The position numbers were made by a program, and so were the translations under genes. A DNA stretch of 64,000 nucleotides from NCBI RefSeq assembly GCF_004664715.2, contig NC_051066.1, forward strand, positions 85,418,736-85,482,735. The letters run 5' to 3'. Below are positions 26,874 through 39,945 of the stretch, piece after piece. The stretch comes from Peromyscus leucopus (lineage: Eukaryota; Chordata; Mammalia; Rodentia; Cricetidae). The notes below the pieces were generated by a model that was not told where the DNA came from, made no database searches, and saw only the letters and a program-made list of their open reading frames with translations. Numbering within the stretch: the stretch's first letter is position 1; each line of letters opens with the position of its first letter.

Positions 26874-28905
26874 GTTATTTTGAGTCTACATTTTGTCTAA
26901 CTTACACCTGAGCAAGAAATAAGGAAAACAGCAAATGCAAAGGGCCTGATTTTCCGCAGTGGGGCACTATGTCAGGATCCAAAATAGCACCAAGAACAGC
27001 TTGCCTCTTGCAGGTTCTTAATTCATTGCTGTCAAGCTCTTAATGTGAAATAATCTAACCACCTAAAAAAAGAGGCTGCTTTGGAAGGAGGGGTTTTGCA
27101 TTTCCGTGACTGTCATCACTGGGTAAAATGTCAGGCTAAGTGCACACAGCTAGAATGTATCTCATTTTCATGCCTTAGTTTTAACTGCACACATACTGAA
27201 AGACCATTTTAACCAGGATGAACTCATATTTTCTATAGCTTCTCAACTTCATTTCTCCTTTGTTTTGTCACCATCGGAGAACACAAAAGTCAACTGGTTT
27301 CATTCTCTGCTGGTCGCAGGTGAGCTGATGCTATTGGTGACAAGATGGTGCTGTCAGGGAGAAAGATCACCTTCCGTTTTAGAAGCACTAGCTGCCAATC
27401 AGGGTCTCTTCTGCTCATCTCTACTGAAAGCAGGCTTCTCAGAGGAACAAAACACCCACAACCTTCACACTTCTCATTATTATCTAATTATTCCACCCAA
27501 AATTCCCAAGGGGAAGAACACTTACTCCTGGGTGAAGAGGAAACTTAGAAATCATGTTTTCACAAAGTTATTTGCATGATTTGGATACAGAACAAAGAAA
27601 AGAGTATGTGGTCTCTCAAGGCATCCTCCATGTCCAGGAGTAAGGCAAGTTGCTGATATGAACTGAATTAGGAGACCGAAACTTCCTAGTGACAAATAAC
27701 CTTCCTGTGCACAAAGATGTCACCTGAAATACACACTGTCAGTTGATGTTGCTTTCTTTTAGAAACTGTTCATACTGGCACGAAATTTAATGACTATTTG
27801 AGTTCTTTCTGCCAGACTCAGTGTTTAGCTCCGTGCATATTCATTTGTAAACATGGACAGATTTCTAACCTCCATATTTTAGCTAGCAAATTCATGCCTT
27901 GTAATATCTTCACAAAACTGTTTTCCCTCCTATCAACAAAAAAAACGCTAAATATTTTCAACTCTATATTTATCAAATAAAATTGAATCCAACGTACATA
28001 ATATTCAATAAGAGAAACTTTGAAAGCTAATTAATGTTTTAAATGTTTATAATACTGAAAAAAATTGAGGGGTGAGTGCTGGTCACTAAACTGACACCCT
28101 TGAGCACTCAGGGCATTTAAGGGCATCTACTACTATTCTGTATCACTAACCTTAAAACACTGGATTTAATATTTTAGAGAGCTATGAGTATTTTCATACC
28201 AATGAGTTTTTAATTATAAAAGCATTTTATTTCAAAATTTACTGAGGTTATATTCTATCATCTAAACCTCTTGCTTAACAGGAGAATTCAGAGTGTTGAT
28301 TTTTTTTAGTAGTAGTGATGTGGACAGGGCTCTTAGAATCTCTGTTCTTCACTGTACTTGATCATTATATCCCTGGGATATGTGAATATGCTATATGATA
28401 CTCACAATTAGATATTATGTTACATGCCACACTTGATATCTTTACAAAAAAAAAAAAAAAGGACAGATTATTCTCCATGGGTTATGACTCCATAAAAGGA
28501 ACTGATCTCTTCCTGGCAATTCAGACTGCAAATAGCACAAGGATGCAGGTGAGATACCTCGTTGGTGGTTTTTGCAGAGTAGATATGTAGCAAAAAAATG
28601 AGGATGCTCTCTAAGGGATGAAATTTACCAAAGCAATGGGCACCCAATCCTCAGGAACTGAAATGTGTCACCACCTTAAAAGCTTCAAAGAATGTTCCAC
28701 GTTCCAGGCACAAAGACATTCTGGAAATACCTTGACTTAGGCTGATTTGTGTTCTGCACAGAAACTTACCTAACAGCTCAATCACTTAATATAAAAATTC
28801 TCAACTCCAAAATTCTGAGTGAACAAAATGGGTTTTATTTTTAGGATGCCAAGTCTGTGATAATTTGTACTCAGTGTTAGAAGACTAAAACAAGGAATTT
28901 CAAAA

Positions 28906-29398
28906 TGTGGTGGTATTGTGTTCCCCAAAATATTGTGCACCCTAATAAACTTATCTGGGGTCAGAGACAGAACAGCCACTAAATACAAAGGCTAGAAAAT
29001 GGTAGCACTCACATCTTTAATCCTAGCACTCCAGAGGTAGAAATCCCTCTGGATCTCTGTGAGTTCAAGGCCACATTGGAAATGGCCAGGCATGGTGACA
29101 CACGCCTTTAATCCCAGGGTGTGACAGTAGAAAGGAAAGATATATAAGGCGTGAAGACAAGAAACCAGAAGCATTTGGCTGGTTAAGCTTTTAGGTTTTG
29201 AGCAGCACAGTTCAGCTGAGAGCCATTCGGATATGAGGAAAACAGAGGTTTCCAGTCTGAGGAAACAAGATCAGCTGAGAAGTTGGCCAGGCGAGGTTAG
29301 CTGTGGCTTGTTCTGTCTCTCTGATCTTCTAATGTTCACCCCAATAACTGGCCTCAGGTTTGATTTTATTAATAAGATCTTTTAAGATTCCTGCTACA
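28906..29398 (+). mobile_element. LTR-like composite repeat, copy 3
   Basis: tgtggtggtattgtgttccc, aataaacttatctggggtca, two B1-type segments, cagctgagaagttggccagg, then ttattaataagatcttttaa and the right end GCTACA. The central third differs from copies 1, 2 and 5 but matches the minus-strand copy 4. Confidence 0.75.
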
Positions 29399-29656
29399 GT
29401 CTTCACTATGTTGAAACAGTATATATGTTTTATGATATAATGCTAGAATGCTTGTTTTAGAAAAATGTTTTTGTTTATTTGTAATCTATTTATTGTAACA
29501 GGTTGATTTATACATGAAACCATAAATAATAAATAAAATTCTAATAAGCTAAATGTAAAAACTTTTTTCACTATCAAGATCAGGATATTATTTTGTGAAA
29601 GTACCTGTAACAGGCAAAATAAATTCTTGTAAAATTAAATTTGAAGTAAAAGTTAA

Positions 29657-29804
29657 GGGGCTGATGAGATGGATCAGTGGGTAAAGGTGATCATGGCCAA
29701 GCCTGATGAAATGAGTTTGTTCACTGGGCTCACATATTAGAAGGAGAGAACATACGTCTGCAATTTCCCTTTGACCTCTACATGTGTGGAGGCAGATATT
29801 TGTG

Positions 29805-29805
<1 letters not shown>
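29657..29805 (+). mobile_element. B3/B2-type SINE ending in a CA tract
   Basis: ggggctgatgagatggatca is a tRNA-derived SINE head. The body is diverged and its tail grades into a CA microsatellite. Confidence 0.75.

Positions 29806-29844
<39 letters not shown>
29806..29844 (+). repeat. (AC)n microsatellite
   Basis: A pure AC tract of about 19 units in the tail of the preceding SINE. Confidence 0.98.
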
Positions 29845-29847
<3 letters not shown>

Positions 29848-30448
29848 TAACTAAACATACACACAATAAATAGATAAGGGCAATACAAATGCATAATTTA
29901 GTGATTTTCCTCTATATTTTATAATCGTTGCCTTTACTCTTTCCTAAAGGCATTTTATTTATTATTTTATTTTGGGGATTTTAATGATTACATCATTTTC
30001 TCTGTTTCCCGAGTGCTCTTTTCCTTCTTGTCTCCTTTTCCTGACTTCTTCCCTTCTATTTCCTTCCTCTATGATTCCCTCCCCTTCTCTTGAATCTTAC
30101 TCCTAATCATTTAAACATCCTATCTTTAAAAAAAAAAAAAGTAAAAAAGTGAATAGAAAATATGGATGGCAATCTCACTAGAGTGTTCACCCACCCCAAC
30201 CTGGTGGTTTTTTCACCTCTCACCCAGACAAGCAGGTGAATGATGTGTGCTTATTTTCCATTACCTACTCTTGATAGTATACTTCATCATCTACTGCATG
30301 CTAGCATAGTGTACATCTGTCTTCTCAGAGAAGTCATTCTTACTGCTTGCCCTAAAGGCCTCCACATCCTCCAATGAACAGGTCTCCTTGTCTTGAACTT
30401 TTCTGCAGTATGTTTTCCTATGACCAGATGTTCCCTAAGGCTCCTGAG

Positions 30449-30791
30449 TGTAGTGAGTAGCCATTCCAGCTTTGACCTTGAAACACTGCCCCTAGAGTGA
30501 CAGCAGGTAACTGTCACACCTGCCTATAACCTGCCCCTGGGGCTGGCTTGTCCCTGGGGCATGGCTGAGAGGGAGCCCCTTAAGACTCATGGTGCATACA
30601 TATCTGGCCCCCTTCTGAATACCTCATGTTCCTGGAATCTAGATGGGAGATGAAGCTAGAGTTCTCTGCTGGATGGCACCTCATCTCTCCTGGATCCTGT
30701 AACCAACCCCTTATTGGCTGTAAGTTATCTCAAAAATAAACCTCTCTTGATTACCAGATAAGTTATGTGGAATTGCCTTGTTAAATATACA
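30449..30791 (+). mobile_element. Solo-LTR-like element, copy B
   Basis: Second copy of the element at 17659-17950, in the same orientation: tgtagtgagtagccattcca, ccccttaagactcatggtg, agagttctctgctggat, ctctcctggatcctgtaacc, aataaacctctcttga and tgtggaattgccttg. It carries about 50 extra bases in its middle. Confidence 0.6.
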
Positions 30792-31149
30792 GTTATACCT
30801 GAGTTTATCCCTGATGATTTCACATGCCTGTTCTCCTCTCCTATCATTCTGTAGGATTTTTCCTTTTTTTTTTGTTTTGATTTCTGTTATCACTACTGCC
30901 CTTTTCCCAGTATATGGTTCATACTTTCATTGACTAGAGAGAGTACTTATCTTCAAGTCATAATCTTCATTTATGTCTAGCCTTCAAATATCTCTACTTG
31001 TATTTCTCAGAATTACAATAATTAATGTTTCTTCTATATACTCCCTTCAAAAAAGAAACCTAGCTCTTTTCTAGACAGTAATAAGTTTTGTTACTGCTTC
31101 TTTCTATGGGTAGAATTCTTTCTCTGTATTTCTACGATGGACTCTGTGA

Positions 31150-31618
31150 GTGTTAAAATTTGTTGCCAGTTTTATGAGATCTGGAATAAACTAAGACAGT
31201 CACCTCTCTGTATGTGTCTGTGAGGATATTTTCTGGAGAAGTAAATAGATGGGGCATCCTGTAGAGTAGGCAGCAGCTTCTAGTGACTGTGCAGATATAA
31301 GAGGTCTGAGGAAAGGAGTGTGCATCTGGCTGCCTTAGCTCCTTACTGGTGAGCCCACTCTGTGACATTAGAACCCTTTGTTTTTCCAATCTGGACTAAG
31401 AACTAGTGACTCTCCAGGTATCTATCATCTAGGCCCTCAGAGTCAGATTGTGAGTGCTGAGGTGCCCACCCTTGTTGACTGTGTAGCTACTGGATTTCTC
31501 AGCCTCTCCTGTGTGCAAATAGTTGGATTATCTGCTGTGTAAGCCAATCTAATAAACACGTTTTCTAATAGGTATTCATTCCAGTTCTTTATCTCTGGAG
31601 AACTCTGACTAATAAAGA
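31150..31618 (+). mobile_element. Rodent medium-reiterated repeat
   Basis: gatctggaataaactaagac near the start and tctggagaactctgactaat at the end match the family represented at 22284-22800, with heavier divergence. Confidence 0.5.
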
Positions 31619-32867
31619 CTCCTTTTCAGTTAAGTAATTTTCTTTCAGTTTATACATAGCACCCAGCCACATTCCTTACATAACATTGCTTTGTTTGAAT
31701 TATTATACAGGTATGGAAGTATCATAATGAAATCTATTATGTGTAGTTAATATCTACTAACACAATTAGAAATTTTCTGTCTATATTTGGTCTCCTCCTT
31801 TCATCCTCATATACCTTTGTTCCCCACCCCGGTTTTTCTCCTCTCTTGGAAACACAACCAGAGTTTCTTAGTGTTACCTACATCAAATTTAATGAGGCAT
31901 TTACAGAGGGGAAATATAAAAACATCCACCTCAGATTTAACACTAGTAATATGGAATCTGGACAAATGGATTCCCCTAATATTTTCCACCATCACCATCT
32001 TCATCAACAACAACACATTTATTTTAACAGGGGAGCACTGGAGAGGAGAGAGGAAATAATACTAACAGTACAATGGCTCCAGTGGTGGAAGCAGCAGGTC
32101 CAAGGATCCAGGCAGTCAGCTTGATTCACCTACTTACCCGGCTTTCCTAACTCTTTAATGTGTGGATTAAACCCAAAGAAAGTGAAGTGAAGTGGAGAAA
32201 AACGTAATTATGCAACTAGAATGAGCATCCTCTGTCCAGCAATAGCAGGACTCAGAGAGCTCTATCTTGCTGTGTGCCAATATAAACAGAAACCACAAGA
32301 ATAGAGAAACATCCCTGTCAGTGTGGAACATAACTGTTTTTTTAATGCATCATGGAGTATTTTTCTTTGTATTAATTCAGAGGAATAAGGCAAAAGACTC
32401 AACAACATCTGAACTTTGGCCAAGAAGACCCAACAGAGTAGAGAGAAGCAGTGATCATGTCTGTCAAGGTACCCGGTGTGTATGTCTGGTCTGTATAGGC
32501 GAGTGTCACTCAGTATACTGAATGATTTGGTCCACTTTAAATATCGGGTTCCGTAGAAGCTTGCTTGGTGTTTGTAAAATTACTTAGTGAATACATAGGT
32601 GAACATAAATCATCTGAGCACCATGACTACCAGTACGGAGTATAATCTGTGTGTGTATAAACTGCTTTGTACGGTTAGGAAGTATGTGCTCTTATTTCTG
32701 TGAAGTAGAAATCACAAGGAAATCAAACAAATAAAGCAGTCTATAGGACTCTTTTTCAATAAGTACCCTTTCATATGTCTAATTCCTAGAGGTAGTGATA
32801 TTCTGAGTTAATGGTCCCAGGAAAAATAAGAAAAATATTAGATAAAAAGTTAAAATAAAAATTTCGC

Positions 32868-33039
32868 GCCGGGCGGTGGTGGTCACGCCTTTAATCCCAG
32901 CACTTGGGAGGCAGAGGCAGGTGGATCTCTGTGAGTTCAAGGCCAGCCTGGTCTACAAATCGAGTTCCAGGAAAGGCACAAAGCTACACAGAGAAACCCT
33001 GTCTCAAAAAAAAAAGAAAAGAAAAAAGAAAAGAAAAAG
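32868..33039 (+). mobile_element. B1 SINE (cricetid type)
   Basis: gccgggcggtggtggtcacg head, ggaaaggcacaaagctacac body, A/G-rich tail. The flanks share aatttcgc / aatttcac, a probable target duplication. Confidence 0.95.
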
Positions 33040-33230
33040 AATTTCACTTTCCCTGTTTTGTGTCATTTGGCAGTGTGTAAATAAAGCTTTTCTTCTTGTG
33101 AACTCATTGTGTATCTACTGTTTTGTAGGAAAGAATTTTAATAATTACAAATAAATTCAGTTATTAAGGGAGACACTGGATAATAGTTTAGTACTCCCTA
33201 AAATGTATTACTTTAAAAAATTAATTCTTT

Positions 33231-33376
33231 GCCGGGCGGTGGTGGTGCATGCTTTTAATCCCAGCACTCAGGAGGCAGAGCCAGGCGGGTCTCTGTGAGT
33301 TCGAGGCCAGCCTGGGCTACCAAGTGAGTTCCAGGAAAGGCGCAAAGCTACACAGAGAAACCCTGTCTCAAAAAAC

Positions 33377-33410
<34 letters not shown>
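33231..33410 (+). mobile_element. Young B1 SINE with 30+ base A-tail
   Basis: Near-consensus cricetid B1 with ggaaaggcgcaaagctac, and an A-tail from about 33377 to 33410. The target duplication ttaattct is at 33221-33228 and 33411-33418. Confidence 0.97.
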
Positions 33411-33415
<5 letters not shown>

Positions 33416-33942
33416 TCTAAGACATGTTTTGAGAATGAAAAATGAAAGTGATGGTGTCAGAGGGTTTCAGAACCATATCTCTGAGTACCAAGCAACATTT
33501 TGCTAAATCTTATTAGAAAATTCGCAATATTTCATTTTTACTTTAGCATTTTTAAAAATTAAGTTTTAACACTGCAATTACAAGTTAACTGTTCAAATAT
33601 TTAAATTTTTACACAATTAAAAATGTCTGAGTAGATCCGTATGTTGTGATATTTGGCAGAGTCAAAGAGTTGGTTGTAGATATAACAGTGATTTGTTTTT
33701 GTGCATAAAACATACTGAGAGGCAGCTAGCAGGAAACCAGCTCTTTGGAAGTTCTGAAAAGGAAATGAGATTTATTTGGGTAGCAATGTGGACCCTGGCC
33801 TTGATTTTTCCATGTTTCTTGGATTTACATTTGTTTATTTATTTATTTTACATTAGGGGTTTATCTTTCTCTAATGTGATAAAATGTGATTTAGAGAAGA
33901 GCCCCCAATTAGTTATCTAATACCAAGTGGTTGGCCCTAAAG

Positions 33943-33944
<2 letters not shown>

Positions 33945-33992
<48 letters not shown>
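33945..33992 (+). repeat. (GT)n microsatellite
   Basis: 24 GT units without interruption. Confidence 0.99.
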
Positions 33993-33996
<4 letters not shown>

Positions 33997-34270
33997 CAAA
34001 GAAAAAGAGGCTATGGATCTGACATAGTGCAAAGAGTGAATGGGAGGGACTGAAGGGAGGAAAGAGAAGGTATGATATGACATGATATAATTTCAAAAAA
34101 ATAAAACAAAATTATTAAAAAAGAGAATTGTGGTGCAATTCCACTTAGAAAAAAAAGTCTATAAATACTGCTGCTTTGGAGAACTGTTTTCAAAGATTTC
34201 GAGAATATAGCTCAAATACTATTTTAAGATCTCATAGTGTTTTTCATGTGCCCATTTCAAAATTGTTTAG

Positions 34271-34487
34271 CTTTAGCTAGAGAGATGTCTCAGTGATTAA
34301 GAAAGAGTACTGCTGTTTCAGAGGACTAGAGTCTAGTTCCGGCAACAATGTTGAGTGGCTTACAACTGCCTGAAATTCCAGGCCCAAGGAATCCAATGCT
34401 TCTGACCTCCAAGAACATCTGCACTCATGTGTATGTACTCAATCACTAGTACTCATACTTAAAATCAATAAAATAGATGTTTAAAAC
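34271..34487 (+). mobile_element. B3 SINE
   Basis: ctttagctagagagatgtct opens the tRNA-derived head; the element runs through gcttctgacctccaagaaca and ends in aaaatcaataaaatagatg. The length of about 215 bases fits B3. Confidence 0.75.
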
Positions 34488-35041
34488 CAAACAAATTAAA
34501 CCATAGAATATTCAACTAAAATAACAAAAGTGGCAATTTTATCATCATAGAACTATGAAAAGTATGTTTTTCTTCCTTTCTATGTTCTTATTTTTTCCAG
34601 ATGCCTTGATCCTTTTATTGTTTTACTAGAAGGAAAAAGAAAATAGTCCTTTCAAAAGATTCATATAAACAAAACAGAGGATGATGAAGGTTGGTGCCCA
34701 TACTTCTAGCAATCAAACTTGCATTTCAGCAGCTTGGCGAACACTTTCAACATTTGGTTTTCCTTACTCAGGGTTTCCTACTTTGCATGGGCATAATCGT
34801 TACATAATCAGTTTTCAAAAATTGCAAAAATAGCCAAACCCTTTGAAAAATATTTAAAATGTACAGATATGCATAGGTGAAAAAGTAAATAAATACTTAA
34901 ATGGAATAGTACATATGTTTTTATTTTATACTTGGACTTGGGAAAATGCATAGACCATACATATATATTAAAGTATGACTGATAGTATCTATCCCAGAAT
35001 ATTAGTCCAAAAAAAGAAACTGATAATGGAAAAGCCTTTAC

Positions 35042-35200
35042 CTCCTTTTCCAGCATCAAGCCTTCTGCTCTGAGGTTCTTTTCAAATGTGTTTCTTTTGT
35101 CATATTGGATGTTTGTCTTTCGATAAACCAGGATGTAATCAATTCGCTTTTTGCCATCTTTAAATAAGAGTCCACTGGATGCTATGTAATTCATGTCATT
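35042..35200 (-). CDS. Ano3: Ano3 exon, dimerisation domain start (53 codons)
   Basis: Exon of 159 bases, 53 whole codons, phase 0 on both sides. It begins [20 protein letters not shown] and ends [12 protein letters not shown]. The acceptor is a T-rich tract ending in aacag and the donor is GAG|GTAAAG. It encodes the start of the conserved cytoplasmic anoctamin dimerisation domain, where the YILVYRK strand is typical of the family. The open frame appears to continue past both ends (MNYIASS... to ...FAIFEN), but those extensions run through intron sequence. The exon feeding its 5' end was not found in the window. The first in-frame methionine is the third codon, so a transcript starting upstream could in principle begin translation here. 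Confidence 0.95.
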
Positions 35201-35957
35201 CTGTTAAAAAAACAAAACAAAACAAAAACAAAAGGGTTAATAGTGTGAGTTAGAGAAACATGCATGTTAAATATAGGCACTAGGAAGCTGATACCAGAAA
35301 AAATAAAATGTACTTTAGACTCCTACTGAAAACCATGGAAAGATAATTCAAGCTAGTCTGCAATCTACAATGGAAGACAAGCTAACAGGATTGTAATTAG
35401 ATTTATTACTTGATGGCTGATCCTTGAGTTGTATGTTTTATCCAATAAGTCTCTGTAAAAAAAATACCAGTTAGTATATCTTCCATACTGACTAAACCAT
35501 GTCCAGATGTAATTATTTTCATACTTCATCTTGCTGATTCACAACTTACATTTCAAACATAAAGACACTAAGGCTGAAAGAAATGAAACCAACATAACAC
35601 CATGTGTTATTTAAGACTCTCACAAATCTCTGCTTTTCTAAACAGTTGTTCAATAATGCTGAGACCATACAATAATTCCTAAACTGCAAGCTTCAGGAAA
35701 TGTTTACTCTTAGGATACGACTGCAAATAGATGGTGATGGAAATAGTGCACTCATAGCTAGCTCATCAAGACTAGTTAAAGATGCTGAGGAGGTGGCTCA
35801 ATGTCTAAAAACGTTTACTGAGCAAGCCTCGGGAACTGAGTGTGGATCTTCGTAATCCATGTAAGAGTCATTTTCATAAACACCAGTTATTTATTTCATC
35901 TAGATATTTTCCTTGCAAGATTCACCTTGAAATAACTTAATCATAATGAGTTCCATC

Positions 35958-36886
35958 TTCTGTGGTGCAGCTGGGGGCCATGTGGATATCTGTGGTCCAT
36001 GCAACCATGGGAAACCATGTGAAATACCATATGTACTGCCACTTGCTGTTATGGGCAGGAAAGCTTGTGTTACAGAGATTTCAATAACTCCAGACCCAAT
36101 AGTTGAGAATGAGAGACATTGAAGGTTTCTACAATCCCCAGTCCCCCAAAGAGAAACAGCCTAGACAGGAAGTCATTGAAGAAACCTGATGCAAGGGAAA
36201 CTCCCCTAAACCTACAAAAATGACTCCAGATAAGACTCCTAGCAACAGTAGATAGGTAGCCTGAACTAGCCATTTTCTGGAATCAGATTGGTGACTACCC
36301 AAACTGTCATCAGAGAGCTGTCATCTATTAACTAATCAAAACAGATGCAGAGATCCACAACCAAGCACTGGGCAGAGCTCAGGGAATCCTGTTGAAGAGA
36401 GGGAGGAAGGATTGTACCAGCCAGAGCCAGGAGATCAAGATCATCACAAGGGAACCCACATAAACAACTAACATGGGCTCATAGGAGCTCACAGTTTGTA
36501 CCAATAGCTAGGAGGCCTGAATGGGACTGACCTAGGCTCTTTACATATGTGGGACAGTTGTGTAGCTTGGTCTGCTTGTGGGACTTATAGCAGTGGGAGC
36601 AAGGCCTGACCCTAGCACCTTGCTTGGCTTTTGAGAACATATTCCTCATACTGGATTGCTTTGCCCAGTTTTAATACAAGGGGAAGAGCTTACTCCTACC
36701 TCAATTTGATATGTCATGCTTTGTTGACACCCATGGGAGGCCTGCCCCCTTTCTGAACAGAAACAGAGGAGCAATGAATTGGGGTAGAGGGTTGAGGGAA
36801 AGTGGGGGGAAGAAATGGCAGGAGAGGAAACTGTGGTCATGATGTAAAATAAATGAATAGATTTAATAAAATAATTGTGATAAATA
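35958..36886 (+). mobile_element. L1 (Lx-like) 3' UTR
   Basis: Opens with ctgtggtgcagctgggggcc, the GC-rich unit also seen at 19.4-20.6 kb. It continues with caataactccagacccaata, atttgatatgtcatgctttg, ttgacacccatgggaggcct and a G/A-rich end, then aataaatgaatagatttaat. This order is characteristic of rodent L1 3' UTRs. Confidence 0.8.
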
Positions 36887-36922
36887 TGCTGAAAGTGTAG
36901 CTTTTCACAGCTGATGGCTACT

Positions 36923-36923
<1 letters not shown>

Positions 36924-36969
<46 letters not shown>
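36924..36969 (+). repeat. (GT)n microsatellite
   Basis: About 23 GT units followed by a G-rich run. Confidence 0.99.
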
Positions 36970-36970
<1 letters not shown>

Positions 36971-37011
36971 GGGGGGAGGGTAGTGGTAGGCAAGAGACTC
37001 AGTTATCTTTA

Positions 37012-37190
37012 AGAGGTTGTCTATGCTCCAATGAGTATATGGCCAACAAAATTGTTCTTGATGTATCATTTTTTATTGAGGGTGAGCACAAGGGTGAGAA
37101 GGTGGACCTGGGAGGAATGGAAAGCAAGTGTGATCAGGGTATATTGTGTGAAATTCCCAAATAATCAATAAAAATACTATGTTGGAAAAA
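37012..37190 (+). mobile_element. L1 3' end with poly(A) signal
   Basis: atgagtatatggccaacaaa, ttttttattgagggtgagca, tgtgaaattcccaaataatc and aataaaaatac give a truncated L1 3' end, closely related to the end at 20600. Confidence 0.75.
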
Positions 37191-37213
37191 AATAACTTAA
37201 CCAACATTCTATA

Positions 37214-37740
37214 ATGCTCCAAAATGTCTCTCCATTCCATGTCCCCCTTAAAATACTACTAAGACTATATAAGTTGTATTATCTTCTTTTTAATTATATT
37301 TTATTATTTAAAACAATTTTTAAATTTAAGTATATTTTGATCTTATTCTTCCTCTCCCCTAAGTTCTTCCAGATCTTCTTTGCATCCCTACCCACAAGTT
37401 CTTTCTCAGAAAACAAACAAAACTACAATAAAACAACACAACTGCCCCAAACCAAACAAAACCCCAAAATAAAACCACACATGTCCAACTAAATAAAACA
37501 AACAAACAAACAAACAAAAAAAACGCAAATCCCCACCAAACTGTAACAAACAAAAAAGTTGTTGTGTCCAATTATATGTTGGTCAACTAATCCTGAACAT
37601 GAGGCCTGTCCTGCAGTGGTTGATATACCCAGTGTCACTCTATAGAGAAAACTGATTTTCAATCTCCCAGTAGGTATAAGTGACAGTTCAGTTGTTAGTC
37701 TTTACCCTAGAAGCTAGGTTTCCATTCATTTGTTCATCTA
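37214..37740 (-). mobile_element. Probable L1 3' UTR fragment
   Basis: T/C-rich start with gttcttccagatcttctttg, a run of CAAA-type simple sequence, then cagtgtcactctatagagaa, aactgattttcaatctccca and gtaggtataagtgac. These recur in rodent L1 3' UTRs in antisense. Limits approximate. Confidence 0.45.
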
Positions 37741-38458
37741 TCCAATGATTTCATTCATTCATTAAAAATATATATAACAAAATAAAATAGAATAGGATAA
37801 AACAAAAACTATCACCTCAAAGTTGGACAAGACATAAATTACTAAATAAAGCCAAAAATACCAATGAAGACATTCTCCTGGTGACTTTCCTAAGGGTGCT
37901 GTACCATTCTAATGCTGAAGATCACACAGAAGAGCAAGTTCTTGAGCCCAGGTCTGCATTCTTAGCAAATATCCAGCTGTCCTTCATTCTCTACTGCCTC
38001 CCAATGATTTGGATGACTGTGTCTGCTTGTTATTCAATGTTTCCTAAGTAGACATTCTTGAGATGCAGACAAACTGAATAACATCTCGGGAACTAACATA
38101 ATTTTAGACAAAGGCATATTGAACTACTATGAAGAGCTGTACAGATGTGCAGTTTCAGTTGAGAGAACTGAGTGTCCGATGAAGTGAGGAAGTAGTGTTC
38201 ATGGAGCTAAAAAGCAAGAAGTCATTCAGGTGAAGGAAGCAAAAAGAAGTGACTAAGAATGTCATACCCCAACACTAGGTTATGTTTCTCGTGAGCCCTG
38301 ATATGCGCTGCTATTCAAATAGAGCAGTCTACTACGTGAATTCATCTCCTAGAGACCCTGAGCTCAAGGGCAAGAAGGTGTGGTACATAGTCCTTTTTAT
38401 AATGAGCAGAAAATTAACAAACTTTCCAGAATTATTTTATTAAGTAGCTCACCAGGAC

Positions 38459-38845
38459 TATGGTGGTTGGTTTTCATGTCAATTTGCAACAAATTAGCAT
38501 CATCTATGCAGGAAGCATCAACTGAGAATTTTTCTGATATACTCAATTGATGTGGGAAGAGCTACCCAAAAATGCAGATGGCACTTTCTTGTAGCAGTCC
38601 AGTAAAACAGGCCATAGCAGGAGGGAGACCATTTGCTTGTTGCTTGTTTAGCCTTTTCCTTACTATGGCTGCTGATTCCTTTGCTGTTGTTAGAATTAGT
38701 GTTTTCAGGCCTCCTTCACCCCCAACTGAGAGGTTTTCTCCACCAGGTTGGAGCCTTGTGGTCTGAGGAACTCTTAGGTTCTCAGCTTCTCAGGGTGACA
38801 CAGATGTTGGTGCTGTTTCAATGTAAGTTGATTTAATAAATTATA
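38459..38845 (+). mobile_element. Rodent medium-reiterated repeat
   Basis: tatggtggttggttttcatg at the start resembles the gttagttttaattgtcaact head at 41340. It is diverged, and the end is placed at tgatttaataaattatat. Confidence 0.5.
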
Positions 38846-39602
38846 TACTGAAATAGAATGAATATATGTATATATCTCCATTCTGTCTTTTCTGTTTATA
38901 ATCCTGCCTGATAGAGAGACTAGGTTACAACCACTAGCAGATACAATAAGGCTTTATAAAATATTGTTATTGTTATTATGTATTTTGAATATAATTAATA
39001 AAGTAAATTACTTTAACAAATAATATACTTTATAATTTGACAATAATAGCTATCACTTACTAAACATCTGCTTCGAAACTACACACTTTACTAAGTATTT
39101 CAAACGTTGTTTAATTTAACCCTATGTAGCCTTTCAGGTGTATCTTGTTCTGAATACACAGAAACTCAGCTGATTCCCAGATGTCATAGAAAAGAAAACA
39201 GTTAATCCAGAATGACCAACCACTTACCATCTTTTCTGGGTTTCTAGCAACTATGTTTAAACAGAATTTGTTTCCTCTTTCTCATCATTTATACCGTTTC
39301 CCACTCACTATGGTAACTGTGATAACTTTTTGATTAGGTTATTGTAACAGTCTGACTTGTCTACCTTGTTCCCCTCTCTTCCATTTCTAATATGAGGGGT
39401 GAGGTACTAAGCATGGATGAAGTCAGGTGACACCTTTCTCTCAGGCTCTCCAGAGGTTGCCTATGGTGTTCCTTACTCTTGGTCCCACTTTATCTAATAT
39501 TATTTCCCTTAGCACTCGATACCTTCTGTCATTGTACTGAATTATTCATGTTTTTACCAACTGTTTTGTGCTGTTACAAATTGAATTTTATAAAGTAAAT
39601 GT

Positions 39603-39945
39603 TCTAGTTTGCCATTCTGTCTTTGATAAAACAGATACCAAAGGTAACTTTGGGGAGGGAGGATTTGTTCCGTTTACAGGTTACAGTTCATCATGGAGCA
39701 GAGGCTATGACAGGAACTCAAGGTAGAAGCTTAAAGTAGAAACCATGAAGGAACACTGCTGACTGCCCTCTTCCCATGCTTCTGCTCAGCTGCCTTCCTT
39801 ACACAACCTCAAACCACCTGCCTAGGTGTGTCACTGTCCACAGTAGGTGAGGTCTTCCTCCACCAATTAGCAATCAAAAAACAATCCCACAGGTATACCC
39901 ATAGGCCAACTGGATGGAGACAATTTCTCACAGTGATTTTTCAGC
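39603..39945 (+). mobile_element. Rodent medium-reiterated repeat
   Basis: Same order as 21230-21545: gataaaacagatacc, aactttggggagggaggatt, agttcatcatggagcagagg, caggaactcaaggtagaagc, then the cacctgcctaggtgtgtcac segment. Confidence 0.6.
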